From JAAYJK01 sp964501655 (GTDB taxonomy: Bacteria > Bacillota > Syntrophomonadia > Syntrophomonadales > Syntrophomonadaceae): 64,000 nt of DNA. The number at the start of each line of letters is the position of its first letter. Positions within the stretch are counted from its first letter, which is position 1. Positions 1-6,882 of this stretch are shown here, piece after piece. The position numbers and the translations under genes were made by a program. The stretch is from positions 1 through 64,000 of the forward strand of contig CAZCTN010000001.1 in the NCBI GenBank assembly GCA_964501655.1, in the 5' to 3' direction. The notes beneath the pieces are model-generated. The model made no database searches. It was given only the letters and a program-made list of their open reading frames with translations, and was not told where the DNA came from.

Positions 1-838
1 CATCTTTGGCCCAGCTGGAAATCTTATCCCCATCAATGAATTGTTTGGCATCCGCTACTTTGCTCAGCCCGGCAGCATTGACAATCATTACTGCCATCTG
101 TTCCCGGGTTATCAAGTCGTCGGGGCCAAACTGATTATCGCTGTAGCCGTTGACTATTTTCAGGGCTGCGGCGATCCCTATGGATTCTCGGGCCCAGTGT
201 CCGGCGGTATCAGCAAAAACCTTGCCCTCCGCAGCTTCCAGTCCTAATGCCTTGACCAAGACGGTGACAAATTGTGCCCGGGTAATATTCTGGTCGGGCC
301 GGAAGCTTCCGTCCGGAAAGCCGCTGATTGCTCCTCGGGCCACCAGTTTCTCTATACTTTCCTGGGCCCAGTGTCCGGCAATATCATTGAGCACTACCGC
401 CGCTGCGGAAGGTTCTTCTTCTTCCGCTACCTGTATGGGGTCAGTGGTAGTGGATGATCCTCCGCCACCGCCGCCTCCTCCGCCCGGAGAATCGGTGGAG
501 GGAGCTGTAACCCGCAGGGTTTTGCTGGCCACAGTCTCTCCATAGCCTGCTACTACGGTCAATGTGCCGGAGGCACCGGAGGGTATTTTGAAATCTGCGC
601 TGTATTGTCCATGGCTGTCTGACTTGACCGCATCATATACTATGATGTTTTTTCCGCTGTCCAGTACTTTAATGGAGACCCAGGTATCAGCATCAGCGGT
701 CCCGGATACCCTTATGCTGTCCCCGGCTTTGGCCGCATCGGCACTCAGCTCGCAGCTGACGTTTCCCAGTGCTAGGGCTGGAAACATAGATAAAACTAAC
801 AATAATGCCATTAATAATGAAAAGGACCGTTTGAACAT
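1..838 (-). CDS. S-layer homology (SLH) domain exported protein, 3' end outside window
   Basis: Translating the minus strand from the ATG at 838 gives an open frame that runs off the window edge (279 codons seen). Residues 1-25 are a typical signal peptide (MFKR start, hydrophobic core, ending near ALALG). A beta-rich Ig/Big-like segment follows, then a run of nine glycines at about residue 118 and an acidic linker. From about residue 148 there are SLH repeats: one with GHWAQESI, a second with GHWARESI, and the beginning of a third at the edge. SLH repeats bind pyruvylated secondary cell-wall polymer, so the protein is expected on the cell surface. The start has a GAGAGGTG ribosome-binding site. 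The N-terminal domain gives no specific function. It is the first gene after a long structured leader (921-1370). Confidence 0.85.
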   Translation of the reverse strand, partial: MFKRSFSLLMALLLVLSMFPALALGNVSCELSADAAKAGDSIRVSGTADADTWVSIKVLDSGKNIIVYDAVKSDSHGQYSADFKIPSGASGTLTVVAGYGETVASKTLRVTAPSTDSPGGGGGGGGGSSTTTDPIQVAEEEEPSAAAVVLNDIAGHWAQESIEKLVARGAISGFPDGSFRPDQNITRAQFVTVLVKALGLEAAEGKVFADTAGHWARESIGIAAALKIVNGYSDNQFGPDDLITREQMAVMIVNAAGLSKVADAKQFIDGDKISSWAKD

Positions 839-920
839 TTTCTTCACCTCTCTTCATTCTTTGGATCTGTTTTCTTTCTCTTGTTTTACTCTCCAACACC
901 TCCTTGAAAGACCCACTACA

Positions 921-962
921 AAATAAAAAGCACCCTCCGTCGATCCATGGTTGAAGGATGCT
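921..962 (-). terminator. Rho-independent terminator in the leader of the SLH gene
   Basis: On the minus strand a hairpin with arms AGCATCCTTC and GGAGGGTGCT (G-U pairs allowed) is followed by TTTTTATTTT. It lies about 80 nt upstream of the SLH start codon, so it probably works as an attenuator of that gene. Confidence 0.7.
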
Positions 963-1180
963 GTACAACTATAAGCACATCTTTATTCAACCCAACACAT
1001 CGTTCCTCGGTGCTAAAAGCCCTGCTGTTAATTTCCTTTGGCGAGCATATTATTTCAGCCCATATGTTTGACAGATTCACTGGCCTTTGTTTCTTGGAAT
1101 CTTTTTTCCTCACAGCAGTTCTACCAAAAAGATTAACCCTGCCGGAGTATTTCAGCTCCAGTTATTAGGCTTGCTTTTGC
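963..1180 (-). ncRNA. Structured leader RNA of unknown class upstream of the SLH gene
   Basis: This gene-free stretch, read on the minus strand, holds several self-complementary parts: AATCTTTTT with AAAAAGATT, a CATAT/ATATG hairpin, and conserved-looking single-stranded blocks. It ends in a terminator at 921-962 directly before the SLH gene. The arrangement is that of a riboswitch or another cis-acting leader. I could not match it to a class with confidence; a c-di-AMP-type riboswitch or a raiA-type RNA were considered. No coding frame with a good ribosome-binding site was found. Confidence 0.4.
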
Positions 1181-1194
1181 GGCTCAGAAAAACA

Positions 1195-1224
1195 TAAAAG
1201 TCAGCTGCCAAAAAGACAACTGAC
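1195..1224 (-). terminator. Hairpin with T-run, second of two in tandem
   Basis: Minus strand: GTCAGTTGTC, a TTTTT loop, then GGCAGCTGAC followed by TTTTATG. The arms pair with two G-U pairs. It lies just downstream of the stronger terminator at 1237-1267. Confidence 0.55.
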
Positions 1225-1236
1225 CAATATCAGAAC

Positions 1237-1267
1237 TAAAAAGGCTAAACCTTACAAAGGTTCAGCC
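1237..1267 (-). terminator. Strong intrinsic terminator after Moco-like element A
   Basis: Minus strand: an 11-bp stem (GGCTGAACCTT with AAGGTTTAGCC, one G-U pair) with a TGT loop and a TTTTT tail. It lies immediately behind the riboswitch-like element at 1280-1375, so it is probably its expression platform. Confidence 0.8.
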
Positions 1268-1279
1268 CGCATGCCATAA

Positions 1280-1375
1280 TAGAAAATTGTCAATTTCCTT
1301 TCCGCACCGGGAGGCATAGCCGTTTCCCGCTATACCCTAACGGCCCAGGAACCATAGCCATTGGCCTCAGGTTCA
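1280..1375 (-). promoter_or_regulatory. Moco/Tuco-type riboswitch-like element A
   Basis: Read on the minus strand, the block contains CTATGG, then a hairpin GGTATAGC / GCTATGCC closing a GGGAAACG loop, then TCCCGGTGCGGAAAGG. The element at 5295-5440 has the same core with a compensated stem (GGTATAAC / GTTATGCC), which argues for a conserved RNA structure. The GGGAAAC and TGCCTCCC parts resemble the molybdenum-cofactor (Moco) RNA motif as I recall it. It is followed by the terminator at 1237-1267. No Moco-related gene lies behind it; the next gene on this strand is the SLH protein. Confidence 0.5.
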
Positions 1376-1545
1376 GGGGCTCGAAAATTGTCTTTAATTT
1401 TATTATTTTCCACTAGATTTCTACATTTGTTCCAGTTAATCCTGCTTGATTCGCCATTATTTTATTGTTTATTTATAAGGGACTTTACGATGTATTCTTT
1501 GACTTTTCGGGAATTGCTGGTGCTTGCCCTGGAGTTGCCCGATGG
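1376..1545. other. AT-rich intergenic stretch without a recognised gene
   Basis: This lies between the terminator behind the ECF operon and riboswitch-like element A. It should carry the promoter of element A, but I saw no good -35/-10 pair. Frames on either strand look like chance ORFs, without ribosome-binding sites or recognisable protein. Confidence 0.4.
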
Positions 1546-1574
1546 AAAAAGGCCCTGTCCCGCCCTTCCGGGCC
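1546..1574 (-). terminator. Probable terminator of the ECF transporter operon
   Basis: Minus strand: GGCCC ... GGGCC arms followed by TTTTT, about 110 nt after the stop of the EcfT gene. Confidence 0.6.
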
Positions 1575-1680
1575 ATTGGTCCCTGCCCAGCTTGTTTGCG
1601 TTTGCCGATATTACCTTGCCAGCAGCTGCTGCCAGAAGCGCCGCCCAGCTTACTGCTAACTGGTTATCTGCTTTCTGCTC

Positions 1681-2499
1681 TCAAAATGGATATCCAAGCC
1701 CCATCAGCAGCATCCCGCCCAGAAGCAGCAGCCCCGTGCTGAGGGCCAGGAATCCCCATTCCTTCCTGGTCGCGATCTGTTCAAAAAGGTAGGTCCGACC
1801 AGGGTGCAGCCCAAATGCACGGCTTTCCATTGATATGGCCAGATAATCCACTTTGTTCAGGGCACAGATTACCAGGGGAATAAGCAGGTATTTTGTCATC
1901 CGCAGCACTTTGGGCAGGGATATTCCTTCCATATCAATTCCTTTGGCCATCTGGGCATTTCTGATTATGGCCATTTCCCGGTTGAATATGGGTATAAAAC
2001 GCAGGGAAGTGATGATCATGAAGCCGTATCGATAAGGAAGTCCAGCCTGCATCAAGGCATAAACCAGTTTGTTGGGATCGGTGGTGCTTACAAATAAATA
2101 ACTGGAGGCAATGATATTTACAAACCTGAACATCATCAACAATCCGGCCGCTAGTCCAGCCGTCCATACCTGCAGCTGAACCGTATCCAACAGCACTAAT
2201 TCCAGGAGCAGGTGCCCCTGCCTAACACTGATAACTTGAACCAGCAGCATCATTAATCCAAATATCAAGATCACTCTTAGCTTGCGTACAAAGAAACCCG
2301 GCCCAAGTCCGGAACACGCGTAGCCCAGCAGCAAAAGCAAAAAAAGCAGCAAGGCTGCGCTAATCCGGGAAAAAGCAAAAACACAAATACTGAATACTAT
2401 CAGCAGCAGTAGTTTGGGCAGCGGATGCATCCGGTGAACCATGGTTTCACCCGGCATATAGGCCAATCCGGGAAATAATTGTTGAATCTTTACCGCCAT
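1681..2499 (-). CDS. ecfT: ECF transporter T component (CbiQ/EcfT family transmembrane protein)
   Basis: A 272-residue integral membrane protein. The N-terminal MHRMHPLPKLLLL segment matches the family's usual opening (H-R-x-x-P-x-x-K-L). Several hydrophobic segments follow, and near residue 218 there is the coupling-helix motif MESRAFG, a variant of the Ala-Arg-Gly signature through which EcfT contacts the two ATPase subunits. The T subunit passes ATP-driven movement to the substrate-binding S subunit. It starts 3 nt after the stop of the ATPase gene and is last in the operon S component - ATPase - T component. The substrate is set by the S component and cannot be read from this gene. Confidence 0.9.
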   Translation of the reverse strand: MAVKIQQLFPGLAYMPGETMVHRMHPLPKLLLLIVFSICVFAFSRISAALLLFLLLLLGYACSGLGPGFFVRKLRVILIFGLMMLLVQVISVRQGHLLLELVLLDTVQLQVWTAGLAAGLLMMFRFVNIIASSYLFVSTTDPNKLVYALMQAGLPYRYGFMIITSLRFIPIFNREMAIIRNAQMAKGIDMEGISLPKVLRMTKYLLIPLVICALNKVDYLAISMESRAFGLHPGRTYLFEQIATRKEWGFLALSTGLLLLGGMLLMGLGYPF

Positions 2500-2502
2500 A
2501 TA

Positions 2503-4059
2503 TTATCCTTCCTGGAGATCAAGCTGCTCGCCGGGCAAATAGTAGATAAATCCGAGTTCTTCCAGGGACAAAAAGCCTTCTTCTACCGGTTTATCCAGCA
2601 AAAGCTTTCCCTGGTCAAAAAATAGTATCCGGTTGCAGAATTCCTGCACAAAATCTGGATCATGGCAGACCATAATGGTTATTCCGCCCTTCTGCCTGTG
2701 CTGCTCAACCGAACGCCAGAATATATCGGCTCTCCGGTTATCCTGTCCGATCAAGGGTTCATCCAGCAATAGAATTTCGGGCTGATACCCCAGCACCGAC
2801 ACCAGGGTCAGCCGCTTTTTTTCGCCCAAGCTGAGGCTAAAAGGGAGACTCTGACGGTACGGCAGCAAATCGAATTCCAGCAATAATCTGCTGATATAAG
2901 CTTCATCCCAAGCCGTTTCCCCCAGCAGCATCAAGGATGGTAACACCGCCTCTTTCCAAACCGTGTTTTCAAAAATCTGGTGGTTGGGGTTTTGAAAAAC
3001 CATCCCCATATTTCTAGCCCGCTGCGAAACTTTTTCCTGCTTAAGGCTGCTCTCATGATACATAATACTGCCCTGATCAATTTTATTGATGCCTAAAAGA
3101 GACAGCAGCAAACTGGTTTTGCCTGATCCGTTTCCTCCCATGACAGCGGCAATATCTCCTGAGTAAAGGTCAAAGCTTATATCGTCCAAGACTCTTTTGT
3201 CTCCCAGTTTTATTCCCAGGCCCCTGACTTTTAGAACCGTACGAGTCTTATCTGATTCCTGCCGGGCTGATAGGACTGAAGAGGCGCTTTTTTCCCCGGA
3301 TATATCCGGGCTCCTTTGAACGGGGAATAAATATTGCCTTTGGCTGTATTGGCGATAAACTTCTTCCGGCTCTCCCTGGGCAGCAATTCTCCCCTGCTCC
3401 ATCATTACTAGACGGTCGGCAACCGGCAGTAACCGTTTAAGCCGATGTTCGATAACAATAACCGACGTATCTTGATCCACCTTCTTTATAACCCGCAAAA
3501 CCTCTGCCGCACCCACCGGATCCAGATTGGCAGTGGGCTCGTCCAGAATGATCAGGCTGGGCTGCATGGCTAGCACCGAGGCAATCGCGATCCTTTGCTT
3601 TTCTCCCCCCGACAGGGAATAGACCTCCCGGTTAAGTAAATGCCCAGAGTTCACCATCCTCAGTGCCCAATCAACTCGCTCCCTAATCTCCGCCCGATCG
3701 AGGCCAAGGTTTTCCGGCCCAAAAGCTACTTCATCCACTACTCTCAATGTACACAGCTGGGCCTCCGGGTCCTGCTGCACCAGGCCGATCCTGCCAGCCA
3801 GTTTTGCGGGTGAATAGCTCCGGGTGTCCATTCCATTAATGGTAACCGATCCCTGCATTTCTCCGGCCACATGATGGGGAATAAACCCCGCCAGACACAG
3901 CGCCAGAGTTGATTTCCCACAACCGCTGCTGCCGGTTATACAGATAAGTTCTCCCGGTTCAACCTGAAGATTTATATCGCTTATAGCTGGTACCAGGTTG
4001 CCCTGGTAGGTAAAAGTAAGCCCCTTAACCGAGACTGCTGCTTGACTCATTAACTCCAC
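2503..4059 (-). CDS. ECF transporter ATPase with two fused ABC domains
   Basis: A 518-residue protein with two complete ABC ATPase halves. The first half (about residues 8-235) has Walker A GSSGCGKST, Q-loop VQQDPE, signature LSGGEKQ, Walker B LIILDEPTANLDP and the switch histidine in VIEHR. The second half (about 275-505) has Walker A GGNGSGKTS, Q-loop FQNPNH, signature LSLGEKKR, Walker B ILLLDEPLIG and CHDPDF. This is the fused EcfA/EcfA' layout typical of YkoD-like ECF systems. The second signature (LSLGE) deviates from LSGGQ, so the two ATP sites may not be equal. A GTG at 4059 or an ATG at 4050 could be the start. It lies 13 nt downstream of the S-component gene. Confidence 0.93.
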   Translation of the reverse strand: MELMSQAAVSVKGLTFTYQGNLVPAISDINLQVEPGELICITGSSGCGKSTLALCLAGFIPHHVAGEMQGSVTINGMDTRSYSPAKLAGRIGLVQQDPEAQLCTLRVVDEVAFGPENLGLDRAEIRERVDWALRMVNSGHLLNREVYSLSGGEKQRIAIASVLAMQPSLIILDEPTANLDPVGAAEVLRVIKKVDQDTSVIVIEHRLKRLLPVADRLVMMEQGRIAAQGEPEEVYRQYSQRQYLFPVQRSPDISGEKSASSVLSARQESDKTRTVLKVRGLGIKLGDKRVLDDISFDLYSGDIAAVMGGNGSGKTSLLLSLLGINKIDQGSIMYHESSLKQEKVSQRARNMGMVFQNPNHQIFENTVWKEAVLPSLMLLGETAWDEAYISRLLLEFDLLPYRQSLPFSLSLGEKKRLTLVSVLGYQPEILLLDEPLIGQDNRRADIFWRSVEQHRQKGGITIMVCHDPDFVQEFCNRILFFDQGKLLLDKPVEEGFLSLEELGFIYYLPGEQLDLQEG

Positions 4060-4072
4060 GTCCTGTCTTCAA

Positions 4073-5131
4073 TTATTCGATTAACAGACGGTTTACCTGC
4101 CTGACCCAGCAGCTTCCCTCATAATTGCCCGCTATCAAGCGCAGCTTATCTTCTTCCTGTATCAGGAGGAATTTGTCATCTTTCAGCACTTGTTCCAGGG
4201 GAAATTCAATGGTATATCCATCACCGGCAATTACCTTTAATATAGTGCTCCCCTCAATGGGATCAGCTTCTTTTATTATTACCGCCACCGGTACTCCGGT
4301 ATAATCCTGTTCTGCCAAATGCATATACTGGCCGTTTAACTCGGCCTGAATAGTAGTCTCATGATCATTGAAATTGGATAGCCGAAAAGTCAGCTTTCTC
4401 TCAACTGCTCCCTCCACGGTACAGGTAGGCCCTGCCCAGGGTGAGGTATAGACCTGGGTGTAATAATACAATGCTCCCCCGATGAAAAACAGAAATAATA
4501 CCCCAATAACTGCCATGCTGAGTTTGCTGTTCCGGACCGTCTTTGCCTCTTCATCCTGGTAGTTTAGATGAAATGGCCGGGATTGAAGAACAATATTAAT
4601 AACATGGAATCCCAGGCTTCCGGCCAGTATAACCCCGGATACGAAGGCCAAAAAACCAATAAAGGCTATGTATCCCCAACCTATGCCGGAGAAATACAAT
4701 ATTTGAAACACCAGTACATTGGCCGCCGCGGCCAGGCCCCCGGCCAAGGATAAGGCAGGAAAGGAATAACGACGAAAGACTATCAGTAACAGATCCACTA
4801 TGAGTCCCTGGGCCAAAGATACGATAATTATTACTATCCCATGAGTGCCGCCGGTAAGGAACTCTATACATCCCTTTAGCAGTCCGGCTGTGACAGCAGA
4901 ACCCGGCTTCCTGATCAAACCAGCGGCCAGGATTATCCAGAATACATGCAGCCCCGACAGCAACTGTCCTGCGCCAAAGGGAACTCCCAGGACCGAATTC
5001 AGCAGATTGGCCAGGTAGCCGATATAGGTGCTCATGACTCCCCCTATACCGCTTAATACTGCTATAATAAGGAGGTCTCGGTTAGACATATAGGGTTTTT
5101 TTTCTTCTGACCTCAGAACGATTTCCTTCAC
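4073..5131 (-). CDS. ECF transporter S component fused to a molybdopterin-binding-like domain
   Basis: I place the start at the GTG at 5131, behind GGGGGTGGAG; a longer frame to 5290 would begin inside the terminator of the riboswitch. The product has 352 residues. Residues about 18-190 form six hydrophobic segments like YkoE-type S components, including IRKPGSA. A seventh segment follows at about 205-228, then a soluble C-terminal domain of about 120 residues. That domain has the order VEG..., YTGVPVAVIIKEA, AGDGYTIEFPLE, LRLIAG and WVRQVNRL. This resembles the sulfite-oxidase/YedY-type molybdopterin-binding fold (G-V-P-L...L, A-D-G-Y, R-L-V-V-P, W-V-K). I do not see the Mo-ligating cysteine, so binding rather than catalysis is likelier. 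By topology the domain should face outward. The Moco-like riboswitch upstream suggests a pterin-cofactor-related substrate; this is inference. Confidence 0.8.
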   Translation of the reverse strand: MKEIVLRSEEKKPYMSNRDLLIIAVLSGIGGVMSTYIGYLANLLNSVLGVPFGAGQLLSGLHVFWIILAAGLIRKPGSAVTAGLLKGCIEFLTGGTHGIVIIIVSLAQGLIVDLLLIVFRRYSFPALSLAGGLAAAANVLVFQILYFSGIGWGYIAFIGFLAFVSGVILAGSLGFHVINIVLQSRPFHLNYQDEEAKTVRNSKLSMAVIGVLFLFFIGGALYYYTQVYTSPWAGPTCTVEGAVERKLTFRLSNFNDHETTIQAELNGQYMHLAEQDYTGVPVAVIIKEADPIEGSTILKVIAGDGYTIEFPLEQVLKDDKFLLIQEEDKLRLIAGNYEGSCWVRQVNRLLIE

Positions 5132-5244
5132 TATTCTCCACCCCCTGTTCTCTTCTATGACTGACGCAGGTTTAGACGGACACTTTACGGATCGCAAAAT
5201 ACTTAAGGGTCGATCAGATGAGGATAGAGAATCGGTACAAGGCC

Positions 5245-5294
5245 AAAAAAAAACACTACTACAAGTAGTGATCTCTTTATTACCACTCACTACT
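5245..5294 (-). terminator. Riboswitch terminator with competing antiterminator
   Basis: Minus strand: CACTAC-TTGTA-GTAGTG followed by nine T residues (5245-5270) is a perfect intrinsic terminator. The sequence AGTAGTGA (5287-5294) just upstream can pair with TCACTACT (5264-5271), the first arm of the terminator, forming an exclusive antiterminator. The ECF S-component start lies about 115 nt downstream. Confidence 0.85.
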
Positions 5295-5440
5295 CCCTTT
5301 CCACACGGGAGGCATAACCGTTTCCCGTTATACCCTATCGTCCATAGTGCCTAGCAATCTGCCTTAGCTGCCTATAGATCGGAAGATCTGGTCTTATCCT
5401 GTTGTACTTAAGCTACAACTTAGTTAAGCTGAGGCTTATT
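5295..5440 (-). promoter_or_regulatory. Moco/Tuco-type riboswitch-like element B, in front of the ECF operon
   Basis: On the minus strand the element has the hairpin GGTATAAC / GTTATGCC around a GGGAAACG loop, then CTCCC...GGGAG and upstream helices. The core is shared with element A at 1280-1375, with a compensating A-U to G-C change in the stem. The GGGAAAC and TGCCTCCC blocks resemble the Moco RNA motif; this is pattern recall, not a model search. It is followed by a terminator/antiterminator and then the ECF genes, so it most likely switches transcription of the transporter. Confidence 0.6.
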
Positions 5441-5453
5441 CCTGCTAGTAGTT

Positions 5454-5482
5454 AGTATATACTTTGCCTGATCTGGAATCAA
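5454..5482 (-). promoter_or_regulatory. Probable sigma-A promoter of the riboswitch-ECF operon
   Basis: Minus strand TTGATT (5482-5477), a 17-nt spacer, then TATACT (5459-5454). It is placed correctly to start transcription just upstream of riboswitch-like element B. Confidence 0.6.
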
Positions 5483-5526
5483 TCCCCTTCTGTTAAAGCC
5501 TGGTCTGCTTGCCTTATTTCCTGCAT
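5479..5526 (-). CDS. Possible 15-residue ORF after the germination operon
   Basis: Minus strand ATG at 5526 is preceded by AAAAGGAG at usable spacing and reads MQEIRQADQALTEGD, then stop. It is 24 nt downstream of the small membrane gene of the ger operon. No family is recognised. It may be a real micro-ORF or a chance frame; only the ribosome-binding site speaks for it. Confidence 0.2.
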   Translation of the reverse strand: MQEIRQADQALTEGD

Positions 5527-5550
5527 AATAACTAACTCCTTTTACTGTCC

Positions 5551-5760
5551 TCACCATCCGAACATTCCGGTAACAGCTTTGTTAATGATCGTTGATATGG
5601 GAGGCAACGTGATTCCCAAGGATATCATTACGCTAAGCATAAAGCCTGCCGACCATAAAACCATAAAAAGGATTATTTCCCTCCACCAGCGGTTTCGCAC
5701 CAGAGCAGGAAGTTCCCATATGGCAACAAAGGCGAATCCAATCAATAAAAGAACTATCAT
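5551..5760 (-). CDS. Small two-helix membrane protein at the end of the gerA-type operon
   Basis: 69 residues with two hydrophobic segments (about residues 2-17 and 29-52) separated by a basic stretch with RNRWWRE. Its ATG overlaps the stop of the gerAB-type permease gene by ATGA, so the two are translationally coupled. Small two-helix D subunits are known as fourth members of some ger receptor operons, and size, topology and position fit. I cannot confirm the family from sequence similarity. The site of action would be the inner spore membrane together with the A, B and C subunits. Confidence 0.7.
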   Translation of the reverse strand: MIVLLLIGFAFVAIWELPALVRNRWWREIILFMVLWSAGFMLSVMISLGITLPPISTIINKAVTGMFGW

Positions 5761-6860
5761 GCGTCTAACTCCCCTTTTTGAGGCAATCTTCTTAATTTGG
5801 CTACTACCAACGTAATAAGCGGAATTCCTATTTGAAAAGGAATTGCATAGATCGGATAGCCCTTATTGACAAAGTCAAACATTTCCTGAGTATTCCCTAC
5901 ATTAGTTAGGGCCAAAATTACCATGAGGATTCCTACCGGAAGAATTATCGGGCGATAGCTGCGTAAATTAAAAACCTGAGCCAGGCCCAAAACCGTTCCA
6001 TAAAACAAAACCGAGATTTTGATAAAGCCCATGGTGATTAAAGAAATGGCAACCAGAACATGTAAACGGGTAAGGATATCACCAATGTCAATGACCTGCG
6101 CTACGAGGTAGGTTGGATAATTGGTGATTTCGGCCATTTGTCCCAACACCGCAACATTGCGGGCTACCGCCATAATCAAAATAAATCCCGCTATTAGTAA
6201 GCCCCTGGAAACAGCAGCCGGCCCTTTTTCTGGTTTATCAACAAAAGCCAAGACCATTAAAAATGCCACCGTTTCCGCAAAGGGAAAGCTGGCTGCCCCA
6301 TGACTTGCCAATAATAATTTTCCGATGGGCGCATCCAAAACCGGCATCAAGTTGTTGAGGTCAATATGCGGAATTAGTAACAGGGTGTCTGTAAATACAA
6401 CCAAAATAATAATAGGTACTAAAATTAGGCTGCATCTGGCTAAAACTTCGATGCCTCGGTTTACAGTCGAGGCACACACTAGCATAAGTAAAAGAAGACT
6501 AAGTGTTTTCGGAGTAGCGGGGTATATTTGCAATTTGAAAAACTGGCCATAATTGGTTAAAACCAATGCGCTCAGGTGAAAAAGATACCCGATGAATAGC
6601 AGGGATATGCCATTGCCCAAAATCTTTCCGTAGACCAGGGAATTTATTTCGATAAGCGTCTTATCTTTAAATAGTTTGGTCAGGGCAGTGAATATCCAGG
6701 CTATGAGTAAACCTTCCATCAATCCTAAAGCACATGCAATCCAGGCATCGTGCCCGGCGCCTTCGCCACCAGGAGAAATAATGACAGAAGAACCAAGAAC
6801 AAACCCTATTATTAAAACACTTAGTTGGAAATTGGATATTCTGCCTTTCTCCAAAAACAT
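5757..6860 (-). CDS. gerAB: Spore germination receptor B subunit (GerAB-type permease)
   Basis: 367 residues, almost entirely hydrophobic, with about ten membrane segments. It begins MFLEKGRISNFQLSVLI, the usual opening of the endospore germination permease family (APC/LeuT-like fold). In the ger receptor complex the B subunit is thought to bind the small-molecule germinant in the inner spore membrane. It lies 22 nt behind gerAC in the order gerAA-gerAC-gerAB-small gene and overlaps the last gene by 4 nt. Which germinant is recognised cannot be told. Confidence 0.93.
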   Translation of the reverse strand: MFLEKGRISNFQLSVLIIGFVLGSSVIISPGGEGAGHDAWIACALGLMEGLLIAWIFTALTKLFKDKTLIEINSLVYGKILGNGISLLFIGYLFHLSALVLTNYGQFFKLQIYPATPKTLSLLLLMLVCASTVNRGIEVLARCSLILVPIIILVVFTDTLLLIPHIDLNNLMPVLDAPIGKLLLASHGAASFPFAETVAFLMVLAFVDKPEKGPAAVSRGLLIAGFILIMAVARNVAVLGQMAEITNYPTYLVAQVIDIGDILTRLHVLVAISLITMGFIKISVLFYGTVLGLAQVFNLRSYRPIILPVGILMVILALTNVGNTQEMFDFVNKGYPIYAIPFQIGIPLITLVVAKLRRLPQKGELDA

Positions 6861-6882
6861 AGATCATACTCCTGCCTCTTCC

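Noticed and set aside
963..1375. c-di-GMP riboswitch, tmRNA or RNase P RNA in the leader region
   Set aside because: The diagnostic sequences of these classes (GEMM core, tmRNA tag frame, RNase P conserved blocks) were not found.
1361..1792. Plus-strand frame of 143 codons
   Set aside because: It overlaps ecfT and the riboswitch-like element on the other strand, has no ribosome-binding site and is not protein-like.
5132..5290. N-terminal extension of the ECF S-component gene
   Set aside because: The extension runs through the riboswitch terminator, is not protein-like, and a GTG with a good ribosome-binding site stands at 5131.
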